Positions 17,553-27,289 of a stretch of 64,000 bases of DNA are shown here, in pieces; within the stretch, counting starts at the first letter, position 1; each line of letters starts with the position of its first letter. This stretch comes from Enorma massiliensis phI (GTDB taxonomy: Bacteria; Actinomycetota; Coriobacteriia; Coriobacteriales; Coriobacteriaceae). The notes beneath the pieces were generated by a model. It saw only the letters and a program-made list of their open reading frames with translations, was not told where the DNA came from and ran no database searches. The stretch is taken from NCBI RefSeq assembly GCF_000311845.1, contig NZ_HE978574.1:1021248-1085247 (forward strand), read 5' to 3'. The position numbers were made by a program, and so were the translations under genes.

Positions 17553-18836
17553 ATGGCAGAGCATCTCGGCACCACCTGCGTCCAGGGCGGCTATCGTCCC
17601 GGTGATGCGGAACCGCGCCAGGTCCCCATCTATCAGTCGACGACATGGAAATACGATACGTCCGAGCACATGGGGCGGCTCTTCGACCTCGACGAGTCGG
17701 GCTATTTCTACACGCGCCTGCAAAACCCCACGAACGACGCCGTGGCGGCGAAGATCTGCGAGCTCGAGGGCGGTACCGCCGCCATGCTTACGAGCTCCGG
17801 CCAGGCTGCCAACTTCTTTGCGCTCTTCAACATCGTCGGTGCGGGCGACCATGTGGTGGCAAGCTCCGCCATCTATGGAGGCACGTACAACCTTATCGCC
17901 CACACCATGGGGCGCATGGGCATCGAGAGCACGTTCGTCTCGCCCGATTGCACCGATGAGGAGCTCGAGGCGGCGTTCCGTCCCAACACGAAGGCGGTGT
18001 TCGGGGAGACCATCGCGAACCCCGCTCTCGACGTCCTCGACATCGAGCGCTTCGCTTCGGCCGCCCATGCCCATGGTGTTCCGCTCATCGTGGATAACAC
18101 CTTCCCGACGCCCGTGCTCTGCCGCCCCTTCGAGTGGGGAGCCGATATCGTGACGCACTCCACCACCAAGTACATGGACGGTCACGGAGCTGCGGTGGGC
18201 GGTGCCATCGTGGACTCCGGCAACTTTGACTGGGAGGCGCATGCGGACAAGTTCCCCGGCCTCACCACGCCGGACGAGACGTATCACGGGGTCGTCTACA
18301 CCCAGAAGTTCGGCCAGGGCGCGGCCTACATCACGAAGGCGACCTCCCAGCTCATGCGCGACCTGGGCTGCATCCAGAGTCCGCAGAACGCCTTCTTGCT
18401 CAACCTCGGCCTCGAGAGCCTGCACGTTCGCATGCCGCAGCATGTGAAGAACGGCCAGGCCATGGCGGAGTTCCTGCATGATCATCCCAAGGTTCGCTTC
18501 GTGAAGTATCCGGGCCTCCCCGACGACCCGTGGCATGAGCTCGCCCAGAAGTATCTGCCGAATGGCTGCTGCGGTGTGGTGAGCTTCGGCTTTACCGGTG
18601 GCCGAGCGGCGGCGGAGCAGTTCATGAAGAGCCTCCATGTGGCGCAGATCGCGACGCACGTGGCCGATGCCCGCACCTGCGTGCTGCACCCGGCCAACGC
18701 CACGCATCGCCAGATGACGGATGAGGAGCTCGCCGCTGCGGGCATCGCACCCGATATGGTGCGCCTGTCTTGCGGCATCGAGGATACCGACGACCTGATC
18801 GCCGATGTTGCCCAGGCCCTTGACGCGCTGCAGTAG
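17553..18836 (+). CDS. metY: O-acetylhomoserine sulfhydrylase (MetY) / Cys-Met PLP enzyme
   Basis: PLP-dependent gamma-replacement enzyme that makes homocysteine from O-acetylhomoserine and sulfide, 427 residues. The PLP lysine is Lys206 in HSTTKYMDGHG; YTRLQNPTNDAVAAKICELE and SSGQAANFFALFNIVGAGDH are the cofactor-binding loops. The length and the GTTCVQGGYRP N terminus fit MetY better than MetB/MetC, which are shorter. A methionine gamma-lyase activity cannot be excluded. The ATG follows AAAGGAG. An alpha/beta hydrolase gene follows 30 bp later. Confidence 0.88.
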   Translation: MAEHLGTTCVQGGYRPGDAEPRQVPIYQSTTWKYDTSEHMGRLFDLDESGYFYTRLQNPTNDAVAAKICELEGGTAAMLTSSGQAANFFALFNIVGAGDHVVASSAIYGGTYNLIAHTMGRMGIESTFVSPDCTDEELEAAFRPNTKAVFGETIANPALDVLDIERFASAAHAHGVPLIVDNTFPTPVLCRPFEWGADIVTHSTTKYMDGHGAAVGGAIVDSGNFDWEAHADKFPGLTTPDETYHGVVYTQKFGQGAAYITKATSQLMRDLGCIQSPQNAFLLNLGLESLHVRMPQHVKNGQAMAEFLHDHPKVRFVKYPGLPDDPWHELAQKYLPNGCCGVVSFGFTGGRAAAEQFMKSLHVAQIATHVADARTCVLHPANATHRQMTDEELAAAGIAPDMVRLSCGIEDTDDLIADVAQALDALQ

Positions 18837-18866
18837 CGCCGCTTGATACTTGGGGAAGGAGGCGCG

Positions 18867-19844
18867 GTGCGCACGGAGACGTTGACCTACCCGAGTGCAG
18901 ATGGGCGCTCGACCGTTCGGGCGCTTGTCTGGGCGCCCGCGTCTTCCGGCAGCGCCGCGCCGCGAGGCGTGGTGCAGCTCGTGCACGGCATGTCCGAGCA
19001 CGCCGAGCGCTATGCATCCTTTGCCGAGGCGCTCTGCGCAGCGGGATACCTCGTCTGCGCGAACGACCATGTGGGTCACGGGCGCACCGCCGCCGCTACT
19101 TGCGACCTCGGCCACATTCCGCTCACAGGCGGCGTGGACATCCTGCTTGCCGATGTCCACGCCCTGCGTAGCCGCGTCATCGGGCGCTTGCGTGCGCAGG
19201 GCGTTTCTGCCCGCATCCCGTACATCTTCTTCGGCCACTCACTCGGGAGCTTTATCGTTCGTGTGTACCTCACCCAGCATGCCGAGGGCGTCTCGGCGGC
19301 CGTCGTCTGTGGAACGGGCCAGCAGCCGCCGGCGCTCGCCCGGGCGGGCAACGCGTTCTGCCGTGTGCTTGCGCGCCTGCGGGGCGAGCATTTCAGAAGC
19401 CGCCTTATCCACGAGCTCGTGGTGGGCGCATACGGTCGAGCGATCAAGGGCGCCCGTACGCCGTATGACTGGCTCTCGACCGATCCTGCGGTGGTCGAGG
19501 CGTACCGGCGCGACCCGCTCTGCGGCCAGATGTTTACCGTGGGCGGCTACGCGGCGGTGACGGAGCTCGCCGCAACATCGCAGCGGCGCAACCTTGCCCG
19601 TGGGATTCCGCGCGGGCTGCCGCTCCTTTTCATCGCGGGCTCGAACGATCCGGTGGGGGATTGTGGGCGCGGCGTGCGCGCGGCCGCAAAGCAGTACCGC
19701 GATCTTGGCATGGTCCATGTGGATGAGATGATCTACCAGGGCATGCGCCATGAGGTTCTCAACGAGCCCGACCGTGCGCAGGTTTATCGCGACGTGCTCG
19801 CGTGGTTCGATGCCGCGTTGGGCAATGCCGACGGCTCGCGATGA
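18867..19844 (+). CDS. Alpha/beta hydrolase, monoacylglycerol lipase/lysophospholipase-like
   Basis: Serine hydrolase of the Hydrolase_4 group, 325 residues. The nucleophile elbow is GHSLGS; oxyanion motif VHGMSEHAERY; general acid in GSNDPVGD; His in GMRHEVLNE. These place it with bacterial monoacylglycerol lipases and lysophospholipases; no signal peptide is seen, so it is cytoplasmic. I chose GTG 18867, preceded by GGAAGGA, over a TTG 24 nt earlier. It is probably cotranscribed with metY. Confidence 0.85.
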   Translation: MRTETLTYPSADGRSTVRALVWAPASSGSAAPRGVVQLVHGMSEHAERYASFAEALCAAGYLVCANDHVGHGRTAAATCDLGHIPLTGGVDILLADVHALRSRVIGRLRAQGVSARIPYIFFGHSLGSFIVRVYLTQHAEGVSAAVVCGTGQQPPALARAGNAFCRVLARLRGEHFRSRLIHELVVGAYGRAIKGARTPYDWLSTDPAVVEAYRRDPLCGQMFTVGGYAAVTELAATSQRRNLARGIPRGLPLLFIAGSNDPVGDCGRGVRAAAKQYRDLGMVHVDEMIYQGMRHEVLNEPDRAQVYRDVLAWFDAALGNADGSR

Positions 19845-19912
19845 TCTCCGAGCACGCATCGGTGCGGCCGGCGACGGGGTCTGCCTCGCGCGCAGGGCGG
19901 AATGATTCCTGA

Positions 19913-20320
19913 GCGGGTATCGGCATCGCGTGCGTTGCGGCACGCCACTTTGGGAACGTGCCGGTGGTGTTCGCCAAGAAGGCGCAGTCAATCAATCTTG
20001 ATGGCGAGCAGTACGCAACATCGATTTACTCCTTCACCAAGCAGCGCGAGTTTCCCGTTATCGTGGGGAAGCGCTTCCTCGGGCCTAATGACCATGTGCT
20101 CATTCTCGATGACTTTCTTGCAAACGGCAAAGCGCTCGAGGGCTTGCTTGAAATCTGTGAGCTCGCAGGGGCCCAGGTGCAGGGCATTGGCATCGCGATC
20201 GAGAAGGCGTTTCAGGGCGGGGGAGACCGCCTGCGCGCCCGCGGCTACCGTGTCGAATCGCTCGCGCGCGTGGGGTCGATGGATGCCGGTGCCGGAACGA
20301 TAGAGTTCCTTCCCGCATAA
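19913..20320 (+). pseudogene. xpt: 5'-truncated xanthine phosphoribosyltransferase remnant
   Basis: The frame gives the C-terminal 135 or so residues of Xpt: [23 protein letters not shown], the PRPP-binding motif [28 protein letters not shown] and [10 protein letters not shown]. Family members have about 190 residues. Homology continues upstream of the only start-like GTG (19958) as [14 protein letters not shown], then meets a TGA at 19910-19912. The N-terminal 55-60 residues are not found in any nearby frame, and no purine riboswitch is visible. It is most likely a dead fragment. Confidence 0.82.
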
Positions 20321-20358
20321 GATGGCATTCTTGGCACGTTGATCGCGGAGGGTGCCGT

Positions 20359-21471
20359 CTAGAGCGGCTGCAGCACCGTGAGTTCTCCGGGGAGAAGGTC
20401 GACCGTCATGCTGCGAGCGCGTATGCGTTCCCCGTCGGCTTGGATGGGGTAGTCGTCGCGCTCGAATGAGAGCTCAAGATGCCGAGCGGTGGCGGTGTGG
20501 ATGAGGGGCGAGCTCAGGTGATGGCCGTTTTTCGCGCGCAGAAGCAGGGCGAGCGCATGCGCGCGGGTGGCCTTGCCGCTGGCGTAGCAAAGATCGAAGC
20601 ATCCGTCTGCAGGGTCTGCCTCAGGGCAGATGAGGAAGCCCGAGCCATAGGTGGGCCCCAGCTGTATGGCCATGAGGAACGTGCGTAGCTCCTGGGCTGC
20701 TCCTCCGTCGATGGACACGCGGGCGGGGTAGGACCTGAAGGAACGAAGGAAAACGCCTGCGCCGCTCATGAGGTAGAGCGGTGCCCCGGTGAGCGCCACC
20801 GTGGCTCGCAGGTCGACGGTGCCGATCGCGACCGCCGCGTCGAGCCCGAAAGAGAGCGTTTGGACGAAGTATTCGGTCGCCGTATCGTTGGTGGTGCCTG
20901 TGGTTTCTCCCGCAGGTAGGATGTCCGGCGGCATGGGTGCTGGGGAGCTTTCGGCTGGGCTGGGGGTGCGATGCCGCCCCGCTCGCCCGCAGCTCTGGGG
21001 CTCGGCGCCTTCAATTCCCGTTGCCGGAACGTAGGTTACGCGTCCCACGTCGAGGGAGACGCGCTCGCATGTGAGAAGGCGAGCGAAATCCTTTCCGCCA
21101 TAATCGTCGAGGCCGAGCGTTCGCGCGAAGTCGTTGCCCGAGCCCACGGGCACCACGCCGAGCGCGGGCCGATGCTCCGCGTCGATGCGCATGATGCCGT
21201 TTGCGACCTCGTGCACCACGCCGTCACCGCCGAGGGCGAGCACCGAGTCGTAGTTCCGTGCCGCTTCGGCAAGCTCGACGGCATGGCCCATGTGCTCGGT
21301 ATACACGAGCTCGAACGAGGCGTTGTCGTGGTGATAGAGCGCGAGAAAACGCTGCAGCTGGCCAGCGATGCGCTTTCCCGCGCCAGATTGCGCGACGGGG
21401 TTGGCGATGATGAGCGTGCGGCCGAGCGCCGCTCCCGGCGCGTTCCGACGGTTGCTGTCGTGTTCGCTCAT
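20359..21471 (-). CDS. Diacylglycerol/lipid kinase family protein (DagK/YegS-like)
   Basis: Lipid kinase of the DAGK catalytic family, 370 residues. The nucleotide-binding signature LALGGDGVVHEVANG and GVVPVGSGNDFARTLG are clear, with TLIIANPVAQSGAG at the N terminus. It phosphorylates a lipid (diacylglycerol, undecaprenol or sphingoid base; not resolvable here). A Pro/Ser/Thr-rich insertion of about 40 residues between RVTYVPATG and YFVQTLSFGLD is unusual. Start ATG 21471 has AAGGAGC upstream on the minus strand; the longer frame adds 15 unlikely residues. Confidence 0.88.
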   Translation of the reverse strand: MSEHDSNRRNAPGAALGRTLIIANPVAQSGAGKRIAGQLQRFLALYHHDNASFELVYTEHMGHAVELAEAARNYDSVLALGGDGVVHEVANGIMRIDAEHRPALGVVPVGSGNDFARTLGLDDYGGKDFARLLTCERVSLDVGRVTYVPATGIEGAEPQSCGRAGRHRTPSPAESSPAPMPPDILPAGETTGTTNDTATEYFVQTLSFGLDAAVAIGTVDLRATVALTGAPLYLMSGAGVFLRSFRSYPARVSIDGGAAQELRTFLMAIQLGPTYGSGFLICPEADPADGCFDLCYASGKATRAHALALLLRAKNGHHLSSPLIHTATARHLELSFERDDYPIQADGERIRARSMTVDLLPGELTVLQPL

Positions 21472-21582
21472 GGTGCTCCTTAGCCGCGCGGTAGGCGGTC
21501 TCGGGGTTGGTTGCATTCACAGTATACGTCCGAGCGACTCATGTACACCGCGTGCGTTCCTTGGGGTAGCGCGAACCGGGCG

Positions 21583-21611
21583 TTGCCCAGATGAAGAGAA
21601 ACCTCTATAAT
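21583..21611 (+). promoter_or_regulatory. Promoter of the tRNA-Pro/tRNA-Gly unit
   Basis: TTGCCC (21583-21588) and TATAAT (21606-21611) are separated by 17 bp and lie 16 bp before tRNA-Pro. Confidence 0.75.
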
Positions 21612-21626
21612 GCTTGCTCTGGACGT

Positions 21627-21703
21627 CGGGACGTGGCGCAGTCTGGTAGCGCGCGTGCTTTGGGAGCACGATGCCGCAGGTTCGAATCCTGTCGTCCCGA
21701 CCA
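21627..21703 (+). tRNA. tRNA-Pro (anticodon TGG)
   Basis: Acceptor arms CGGGACG/CGTCCCG, T loop GGTTCGAATCC, anticodon stem-loop GTGCTTTGGGAGCAC with TGG, and an encoded CCA end. Confidence 0.97.
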
Positions 21704-21707
21704 TATC

Positions 21708-21781
21708 GCGGGCGTAGTTCAATGGTAGAACCCCAGCCTTCCAAGCTGATGACGCGGGTTCGATTCCCGTCGCCCGCTCCA
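21708..21781 (+). tRNA. tRNA-Gly (anticodon TCC)
   Basis: Acceptor arms GCGGGCG/CGCCCGC, anticodon loop CTTCCAA with TCC, T loop GGTTCGATTCC, encoded CCA. It starts four bases after tRNA-Pro, so they are cotranscribed. Confidence 0.97.
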
Positions 21782-21791
21782 GCAATCGCTC

Positions 21792-21828
21792 GAACCCGGC
21801 ATCTTTTTGGTGCCGGGTTCGTCTTTTT
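21792..21828 (+). terminator. Terminator after the tRNA pair
   Basis: Perfect 10-bp stem GAACCCGGCA/TGCCGGGTTC followed by GTCTTTTT. Confidence 0.93.
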
Positions 21829-22056
21829 CGTCGCCTTCGTGGATTCTTGATGAACGGCGGTGCGGCCTTTGTTTCCTGCTTTGCATTCGGTGCTGTACGA
21901 AAAGTAGAAGGGCGCCCGGTTCGCGTCGGTGCTGAGCGTGTTGCGGGCACGTTACGATTCAGCGCGTTGACCGTACGGCAACCCGATTGAAGTACAATTC
22001 CTGCGGCCACAACGTTGCCGTTGCTTGCAACGGTAGCGAGGGAAACACATCGATAG

Positions 22057-23421
<1,365 letters not shown>

Positions 23422-23453
23422 AGGTCTAGGTTTTCGACACGCTTTTCGTTTCG

Positions 23454-23486
23454 GCTGGCATCCCGAAAGGGGTGCCAGCTTTTTTC
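23454..23486 (+). terminator. Terminator after gdhA
   Basis: Stem GCTGGCATCCC/GGGGTGCCAGC around a GAAA-type loop followed by TTTTTTC. Confidence 0.93.
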
Positions 23487-23631
23487 TTCGGCACCTCGCA
23501 TCCGGGGAGGCAAAGCGAGCATCGGTTATAACGGACATGCCTCAATCTGGGCCTCGCGTCGTATAATGGGCCATGCGTTCGCTCGTTTGCCTGCTCCGAT
23601 CGCGTTCGGTTCGGCACAGAGGAAGGTTGCT

Positions 23632-23892
23632 ATGCGAAAAGACATCGCCTCGATCGTTATCGGAGTTGCCGCGATGGCCGTCTCCTTTTGCCCGTTCATT
23701 CCGATCCAGCTCATCGGTGCCGTTGCCGCCGTTGTCGGATTCCGGCTCGCGCGGGAGGCGCGACGCGAGGACTATCGGCGCGACCTGACGTGCTCCATCG
23801 GAACGGTGGCGTCCATCGCCGGAGTGGTTCTGTGTCTTCTTACGCCCGTCGTCTATCTCGTTGGGCAAATCATCTTGCTCGTCGCGGGCTAA
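23632..23892 (+). CDS. Small membrane protein of unknown function
   Basis: 86 residues with a hydrophobic hairpin (IASIVIGVAAMAVSFCPFIP and LIGAVAAVVGFRLA) and a third helix (ASIAGVVLCLLTPVVYLVGQ), separated by a basic/acidic stretch REARREDYRRD. It resembles DUF4190-type small membrane proteins in layout but I do not recognise the family. ATG 23632 follows GGAAGG; the longer frame from 23566 lacks a ribosome-binding site. Confidence 0.68.
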   Translation: MRKDIASIVIGVAAMAVSFCPFIPIQLIGAVAAVVGFRLAREARREDYRRDLTCSIGTVASIAGVVLCLLTPVVYLVGQIILLVAG

Positions 23893-23898
23893 GGGCGC

Positions 23899-23943
23899 TA
23901 TAGTAATTAGCGGCGACAAACATACGCGTTCGAAAGCTCGAAC
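23899..23943 (+). promoter_or_regulatory. Candidate promoter and operator for amylosucrase
   Basis: A TATAGT -10-like box (23899-23904) is followed by the perfect palindrome GTTCGA-AAGC-TCGAAC (23928-23943). Its position just past the expected transcription start suits a repressor site. The binding protein is unknown. Confidence 0.4.
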
Positions 23944-24004
23944 CGCTTCGGCGTTGTAACCGGCGGCACGCTCAGGCCGCCCTGTCTCGTTTTCGAGGGA
24001 GCGT

Positions 24005-25948
24005 ATGTCGTCATCATCGAAGAAATCCATTGCCGCACCGAAATCCATGACCGCATCGAATGCGCCCGCCGCACGCGGCAAGGCGGCGCCCACGAAGTCG
24101 CCCGCGCGGCCCGCGCGCGATTCCGTGTTCGAATCCCGGCTCGCGCGCCACCATGATGAGCTTCGCTGGCTCTACATGGAGCTTTACGACAACGGCGACA
24201 TGTTCGCTGAGCTCATCGACCGCATGCGACGCTTCTCGGACGAGCGCTCAGAAGCGCTCCGGAAGCTCGATATCGTGCGCGAGCAGGAGGGCGCGTGGTA
24301 CCGGAGCCAAGACATGCTCGGCATGCAGATGTATATCGACAACTTCGCCGGCACCATCAAGGGCGTCGAGGACAAGCTTTCCTATCTCGAGCGTTGCCAT
24401 GTGAACTACATCCACCTCATGCCGTTCCTCGATACCCCGTCCGACAAGAGCCGTTCCGATGGCGGCTATGCGGTAAAGGATTTCCGCCGCGTGCAGCCGG
24501 GGCTCGGCACGATGGACGAGCTCGCGCACCTCGCCTCCGCCTGTCATGAGCGGGGCATGAGCCTGTGCATGGACTTCGTGATGAACCATACGTCCGAAGA
24601 GCACGAATGGGCCCGCCGCGCGCGGGCGGGCGAGGGCGAGTACATGAGCAGGTACTTCTTCGAATCCAATCAAGAGGTGATCGACCAGTACTCTCGCGAT
24701 GTGCCGCAGGTGTTCCCCACCACGGCGCCGGGTCACTGGACCTATCTGCCCGAGCTTGGGCAATGCGTCATGACGCAGTTCTACCCGTACCAATGGGACC
24801 TCAACTACAGGAACCCCCGCGTCTTCAACGAGATGATGTACAACTTCCTGTATCTGGCGAATCAGGGCATCGATATCATGCGCCTCGATGCGGTTCCCTA
24901 TATCTGGAAGCAGCTTGGCACCAACTGCCGCAACCTTCCGCAGGTCCATACGCTCGTGCGCATGATGCGTATGATCGGAGAGGTCGTGTGCCCCGGGGTT
25001 GCGTTGTTGGGCGAGGTCGTGATGGCTCCCGTCGAGGTTGTTCCGTACTTCGGTACCGTTGAAAAGCCTGAGTGCCACATGCTGTACAACGTGACGACCA
25101 TGGCGACTACCTGGCATACCGTAGCCACAGAAGATACGCGCCTCCTGCGCCAGCAGCTCGATGCGGTCTGCACCCTGCCCAAGGAGTACACCTTCCTTAA
25201 CTACCTGCGCTGTCACGACGACATAGGGTGGGGCCTCGATTACCAGACGCTTAGAGGTTGGGGCCAAGAGGAGGTGCCGCATAAGCGGTACCTGAACGAC
25301 TACTTCTTGGGCAACATCCCCGGAAGCCCGAGCCGTGGGGCGCTCTACAACGCCGATCCGGTTACGGGGGACGCGCGCTTCTGCGCCACGACGGCTTCCA
25401 TGTGCGGCATCGAGGCCGCGGGCTTCGAGGGCAATGCCGAGGCTATGGAAGTTGCCGTGCGCAAGGACCTCATGCTCCACGCCTATATGTTCACGCAATC
25501 GGGTTTGCCGATCATCTACAGCGGAGACGAGGTCGGCCAGGTCAACGACTATGCTTATCGGGACGATCCCGAGAAAGCGGATGATTCGCGCTATATCCAT
25601 CGCGGACAGTTTTCGTGGGAGCTGGTTGCGAACATCGAGCAGGCGGGAACGGTTCAGAGCCAAATCTTCGCCGGGCTCGACGAGCTCGAACGCATCCGGC
25701 GCGAGGACCCCGTCTTCGGGTCTGAGGCAGCATGGTATCCGAAGGACTATAGCGATCCGGCGGTACTTTGGATCGTGCGCGAGCGCGGCGAGGAAACGCT
25801 TCATGCCGTGTTCAACTTCAGTGGTTCGAGCAAGACCATCTGGATGCCCGAGCGCGCGCGGTATAGGAACCTCATATCCGGCGAACAGGCGGAGCTCGAG
25901 ACATTCGAGCTTCCAGCCTGGGAGTTTGCCTGGTACGAGCGCCAATAG
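24005..25948 (+). CDS. Amylosucrase (GH13 subfamily 4)
   Basis: Transfers glucose from sucrose onto alpha-1,4-glucan, releasing fructose. Identity is supported by DGGYAVKDFRRVQPGLGTM, CMDFVMNHTSEEHEWA, FYPYQWDLNYRNPRVFNEM, DIMRLDAVPYIWKQLGTNC and YLRCHDDIGWG, which follow Neisseria/Deinococcus amylosucrases. Asp295 is the nucleophile, Glu337 (LLGEVVM) the acid/base, and His404-Asp405 the transition-state pair. The 647-residue length fits. The first 40 residues are a Lys/Ala/Pro-rich low-complexity tail. No signal peptide is seen, so it acts on imported or internally released sucrose. Sucrose hydrolase activity is an alternative. Confidence 0.88.
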   Translation: MSSSSKKSIAAPKSMTASNAPAARGKAAPTKSPARPARDSVFESRLARHHDELRWLYMELYDNGDMFAELIDRMRRFSDERSEALRKLDIVREQEGAWYRSQDMLGMQMYIDNFAGTIKGVEDKLSYLERCHVNYIHLMPFLDTPSDKSRSDGGYAVKDFRRVQPGLGTMDELAHLASACHERGMSLCMDFVMNHTSEEHEWARRARAGEGEYMSRYFFESNQEVIDQYSRDVPQVFPTTAPGHWTYLPELGQCVMTQFYPYQWDLNYRNPRVFNEMMYNFLYLANQGIDIMRLDAVPYIWKQLGTNCRNLPQVHTLVRMMRMIGEVVCPGVALLGEVVMAPVEVVPYFGTVEKPECHMLYNVTTMATTWHTVATEDTRLLRQQLDAVCTLPKEYTFLNYLRCHDDIGWGLDYQTLRGWGQEEVPHKRYLNDYFLGNIPGSPSRGALYNADPVTGDARFCATTASMCGIEAAGFEGNAEAMEVAVRKDLMLHAYMFTQSGLPIIYSGDEVGQVNDYAYRDDPEKADDSRYIHRGQFSWELVANIEQAGTVQSQIFAGLDELERIRREDPVFGSEAAWYPKDYSDPAVLWIVRERGEETLHAVFNFSGSSKTIWMPERARYRNLISGEQAELETFELPAWEFAWYERQ

Positions 25949-25958
25949 GCAGCATGCA

Positions 25959-25987
25959 GCGGGGCGAGAGGTCTTCTCCCGCCCCGC
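25959..25987. terminator. Bidirectional hairpin between amylosucrase and AraC gene
   Basis: Stem GCGGGGCGAGAG/CTCCCGCCCCGC (one mismatch) with a 5-nt loop in a convergent gap. There is no long T run. Confidence 0.55.
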
Positions 25988-25990
25988 CAT

Positions 25991-26017
25991 GTGAAATCAG
26001 GACAGAGGGAATTTCAC
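25991..26017. repeat. Dispersed palindromic element, copy 2
   Basis: GTGAAAT at 25991-25997 and ATTTCAC at 26011-26017 frame CAGGACAGAGGGA. This is the cleanest of three copies; it abuts the stop codon of the minus-strand AraC gene. Confidence 0.8.
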
Positions 26018-26018
26018 C

Positions 26019-26873
26019 TTAGCGAACGGTGTGCTGCTGGCGCCAGGTGCGCGGGGATGTGCCGTAGGTGTTGCGGAACGCCCGCGAGAAGTGCAGCTGG
26101 TTTGGATAGCCCACAGAGCGCCCGACCTCTCCGATGGAAAGCGATGAGAGCTTAAGGAGCTCGCATGCTTTTTCCATGCGGTATCCGATGAGGAACTGCT
26201 GCGGCGACACGCCCATGCCCTCTTTGAAGACCTTGCCGAAGTAGCTTCGATTGAGCCCGATATACCGGGCGATGTCTTCGATGCTCACATCTGCCTGGTA
26301 GTTCTTCTCGATAAAGGAAAGGGCGCTGTCGATATAGAAGCCATGCAGCTTGGTGGTTTGAGGGATGCGATGCGACTCTGCGGACCGCAAGAATGCGTCG
26401 AAGAAGAGGTACGTGCACCCCACGAGATATAGGGGGGAGTCGTTTCTGTGCTCGAGTATGCGCCTCATGGTGCCGAGCATCTCGTCGCGAGCTTCCGGGT
26501 CGACCATTCGATAGATGGGGCTCGTAGGGGAGAACCCGATGTGGTCAAGCGAAGCTTTTACATGCGAGCCGTCAAATTCAATCCAGATGTATTCCCATGG
26601 GTCGATGAGGTCGGCAACGTAGGTCGTGGTCTGCCCGGGAAAGATAAGGAACCCTTCGCCGGCCTTGATGTCGTAGAATGCCTGGCTCCCCGATTCGTTG
26701 ATTGCGGTAAGCGAGCCGGATCCTTGGATGATGTAATGAAAGAGATAGTGGCTCCGGCGCGCGGGACCGAAGGCGTGGCCGGCTACGCAGACTTCGCGTC
26801 CGTACTGATACGGGACGAGATCGGTAAAAATACCGCCTTCAAACGTCGAGAACTCGACTTCATGTGCTCTCAC
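26019..26873 (-). CDS. AraC-family transcriptional regulator (MsmR-like)
   Basis: 284 residues: an N-terminal cupin sensor (YLFHYIIQGSGSLTA, GEGFLIFPGQTTTYVAD) and a C-terminal double helix-turn-helix (about 185-284; DVSIEDIARYIGLNRSYFGK, SIGEVGRSVGYPNQLHFSRA). It starts with GTG at 26873, preceded by AGGAGG. It is divergent from the sugar ABC operon and convergent with amylosucrase, so it probably activates one or both in response to an alpha-galactoside or sucrose, as MsmR does in streptococci (inference). Confidence 0.9.
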   Translation of the reverse strand: MRAHEVEFSTFEGGIFTDLVPYQYGREVCVAGHAFGPARRSHYLFHYIIQGSGSLTAINESGSQAFYDIKAGEGFLIFPGQTTTYVADLIDPWEYIWIEFDGSHVKASLDHIGFSPTSPIYRMVDPEARDEMLGTMRRILEHRNDSPLYLVGCTYLFFDAFLRSAESHRIPQTTKLHGFYIDSALSFIEKNYQADVSIEDIARYIGLNRSYFGKVFKEGMGVSPQQFLIGYRMEKACELLKLSSLSIGEVGRSVGYPNQLHFSRAFRNTYGTSPRTWRQQHTVR

Positions 26874-27289
26874 GGTCTCGCCTCCTGGCTCACGGTCTTG
26901 CTTAGTAATATATCATAATGCTAAACAGTATGTACTATGATATATAATATCGCAATATAAACTGTTTTTTGGTATACGGCCTTATATTGAGATACTCCAT
27001 CCCCATCATAGACGGTTTTATCTCGATAGGATAGATGACCTGCTGAAATTCTTTGCGCTAAATCTTACTGCCATGCCGTTCACGTAATAATAGCTACCAT
27101 TTAACGAAAACTTAGCATATTATCAATAATTCATCAGTGCGATATACCTGCGCGAACAATAAGATTGTATATAAATATACCTAAATACATGGACTTCCTA
27201 GCAAAAAGATAATTTTTTACCATGCTGCATGGAACGCTTTGTCTGTCGCCATGTACAAAGCAAGGACTTGCGATGGAAGGGGTCGCTCG
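26874..27289. promoter_or_regulatory. AT-rich divergent control region between AraC gene and ABC operon
   Basis: About 400 bp that are strikingly AT-rich against the high-GC genome. It holds the perfect 10-bp inverted repeat ATATATCATA (26908-26917)/TATGATATAT (26936-26945) just upstream of the AraC start, many TATA-like boxes, and the Shine-Dalgarno GGAAGGGG near 27274. No coding frame is credible. It likely carries both divergent promoters and AraC sites. Confidence 0.65.

Noticed and set aside
19958-20320. Intact 120-residue phosphoribosyltransferase
   Set aside because: The GTG is an internal Val codon of Xpt; homology continues upstream to a stop and the N-terminal part is missing.
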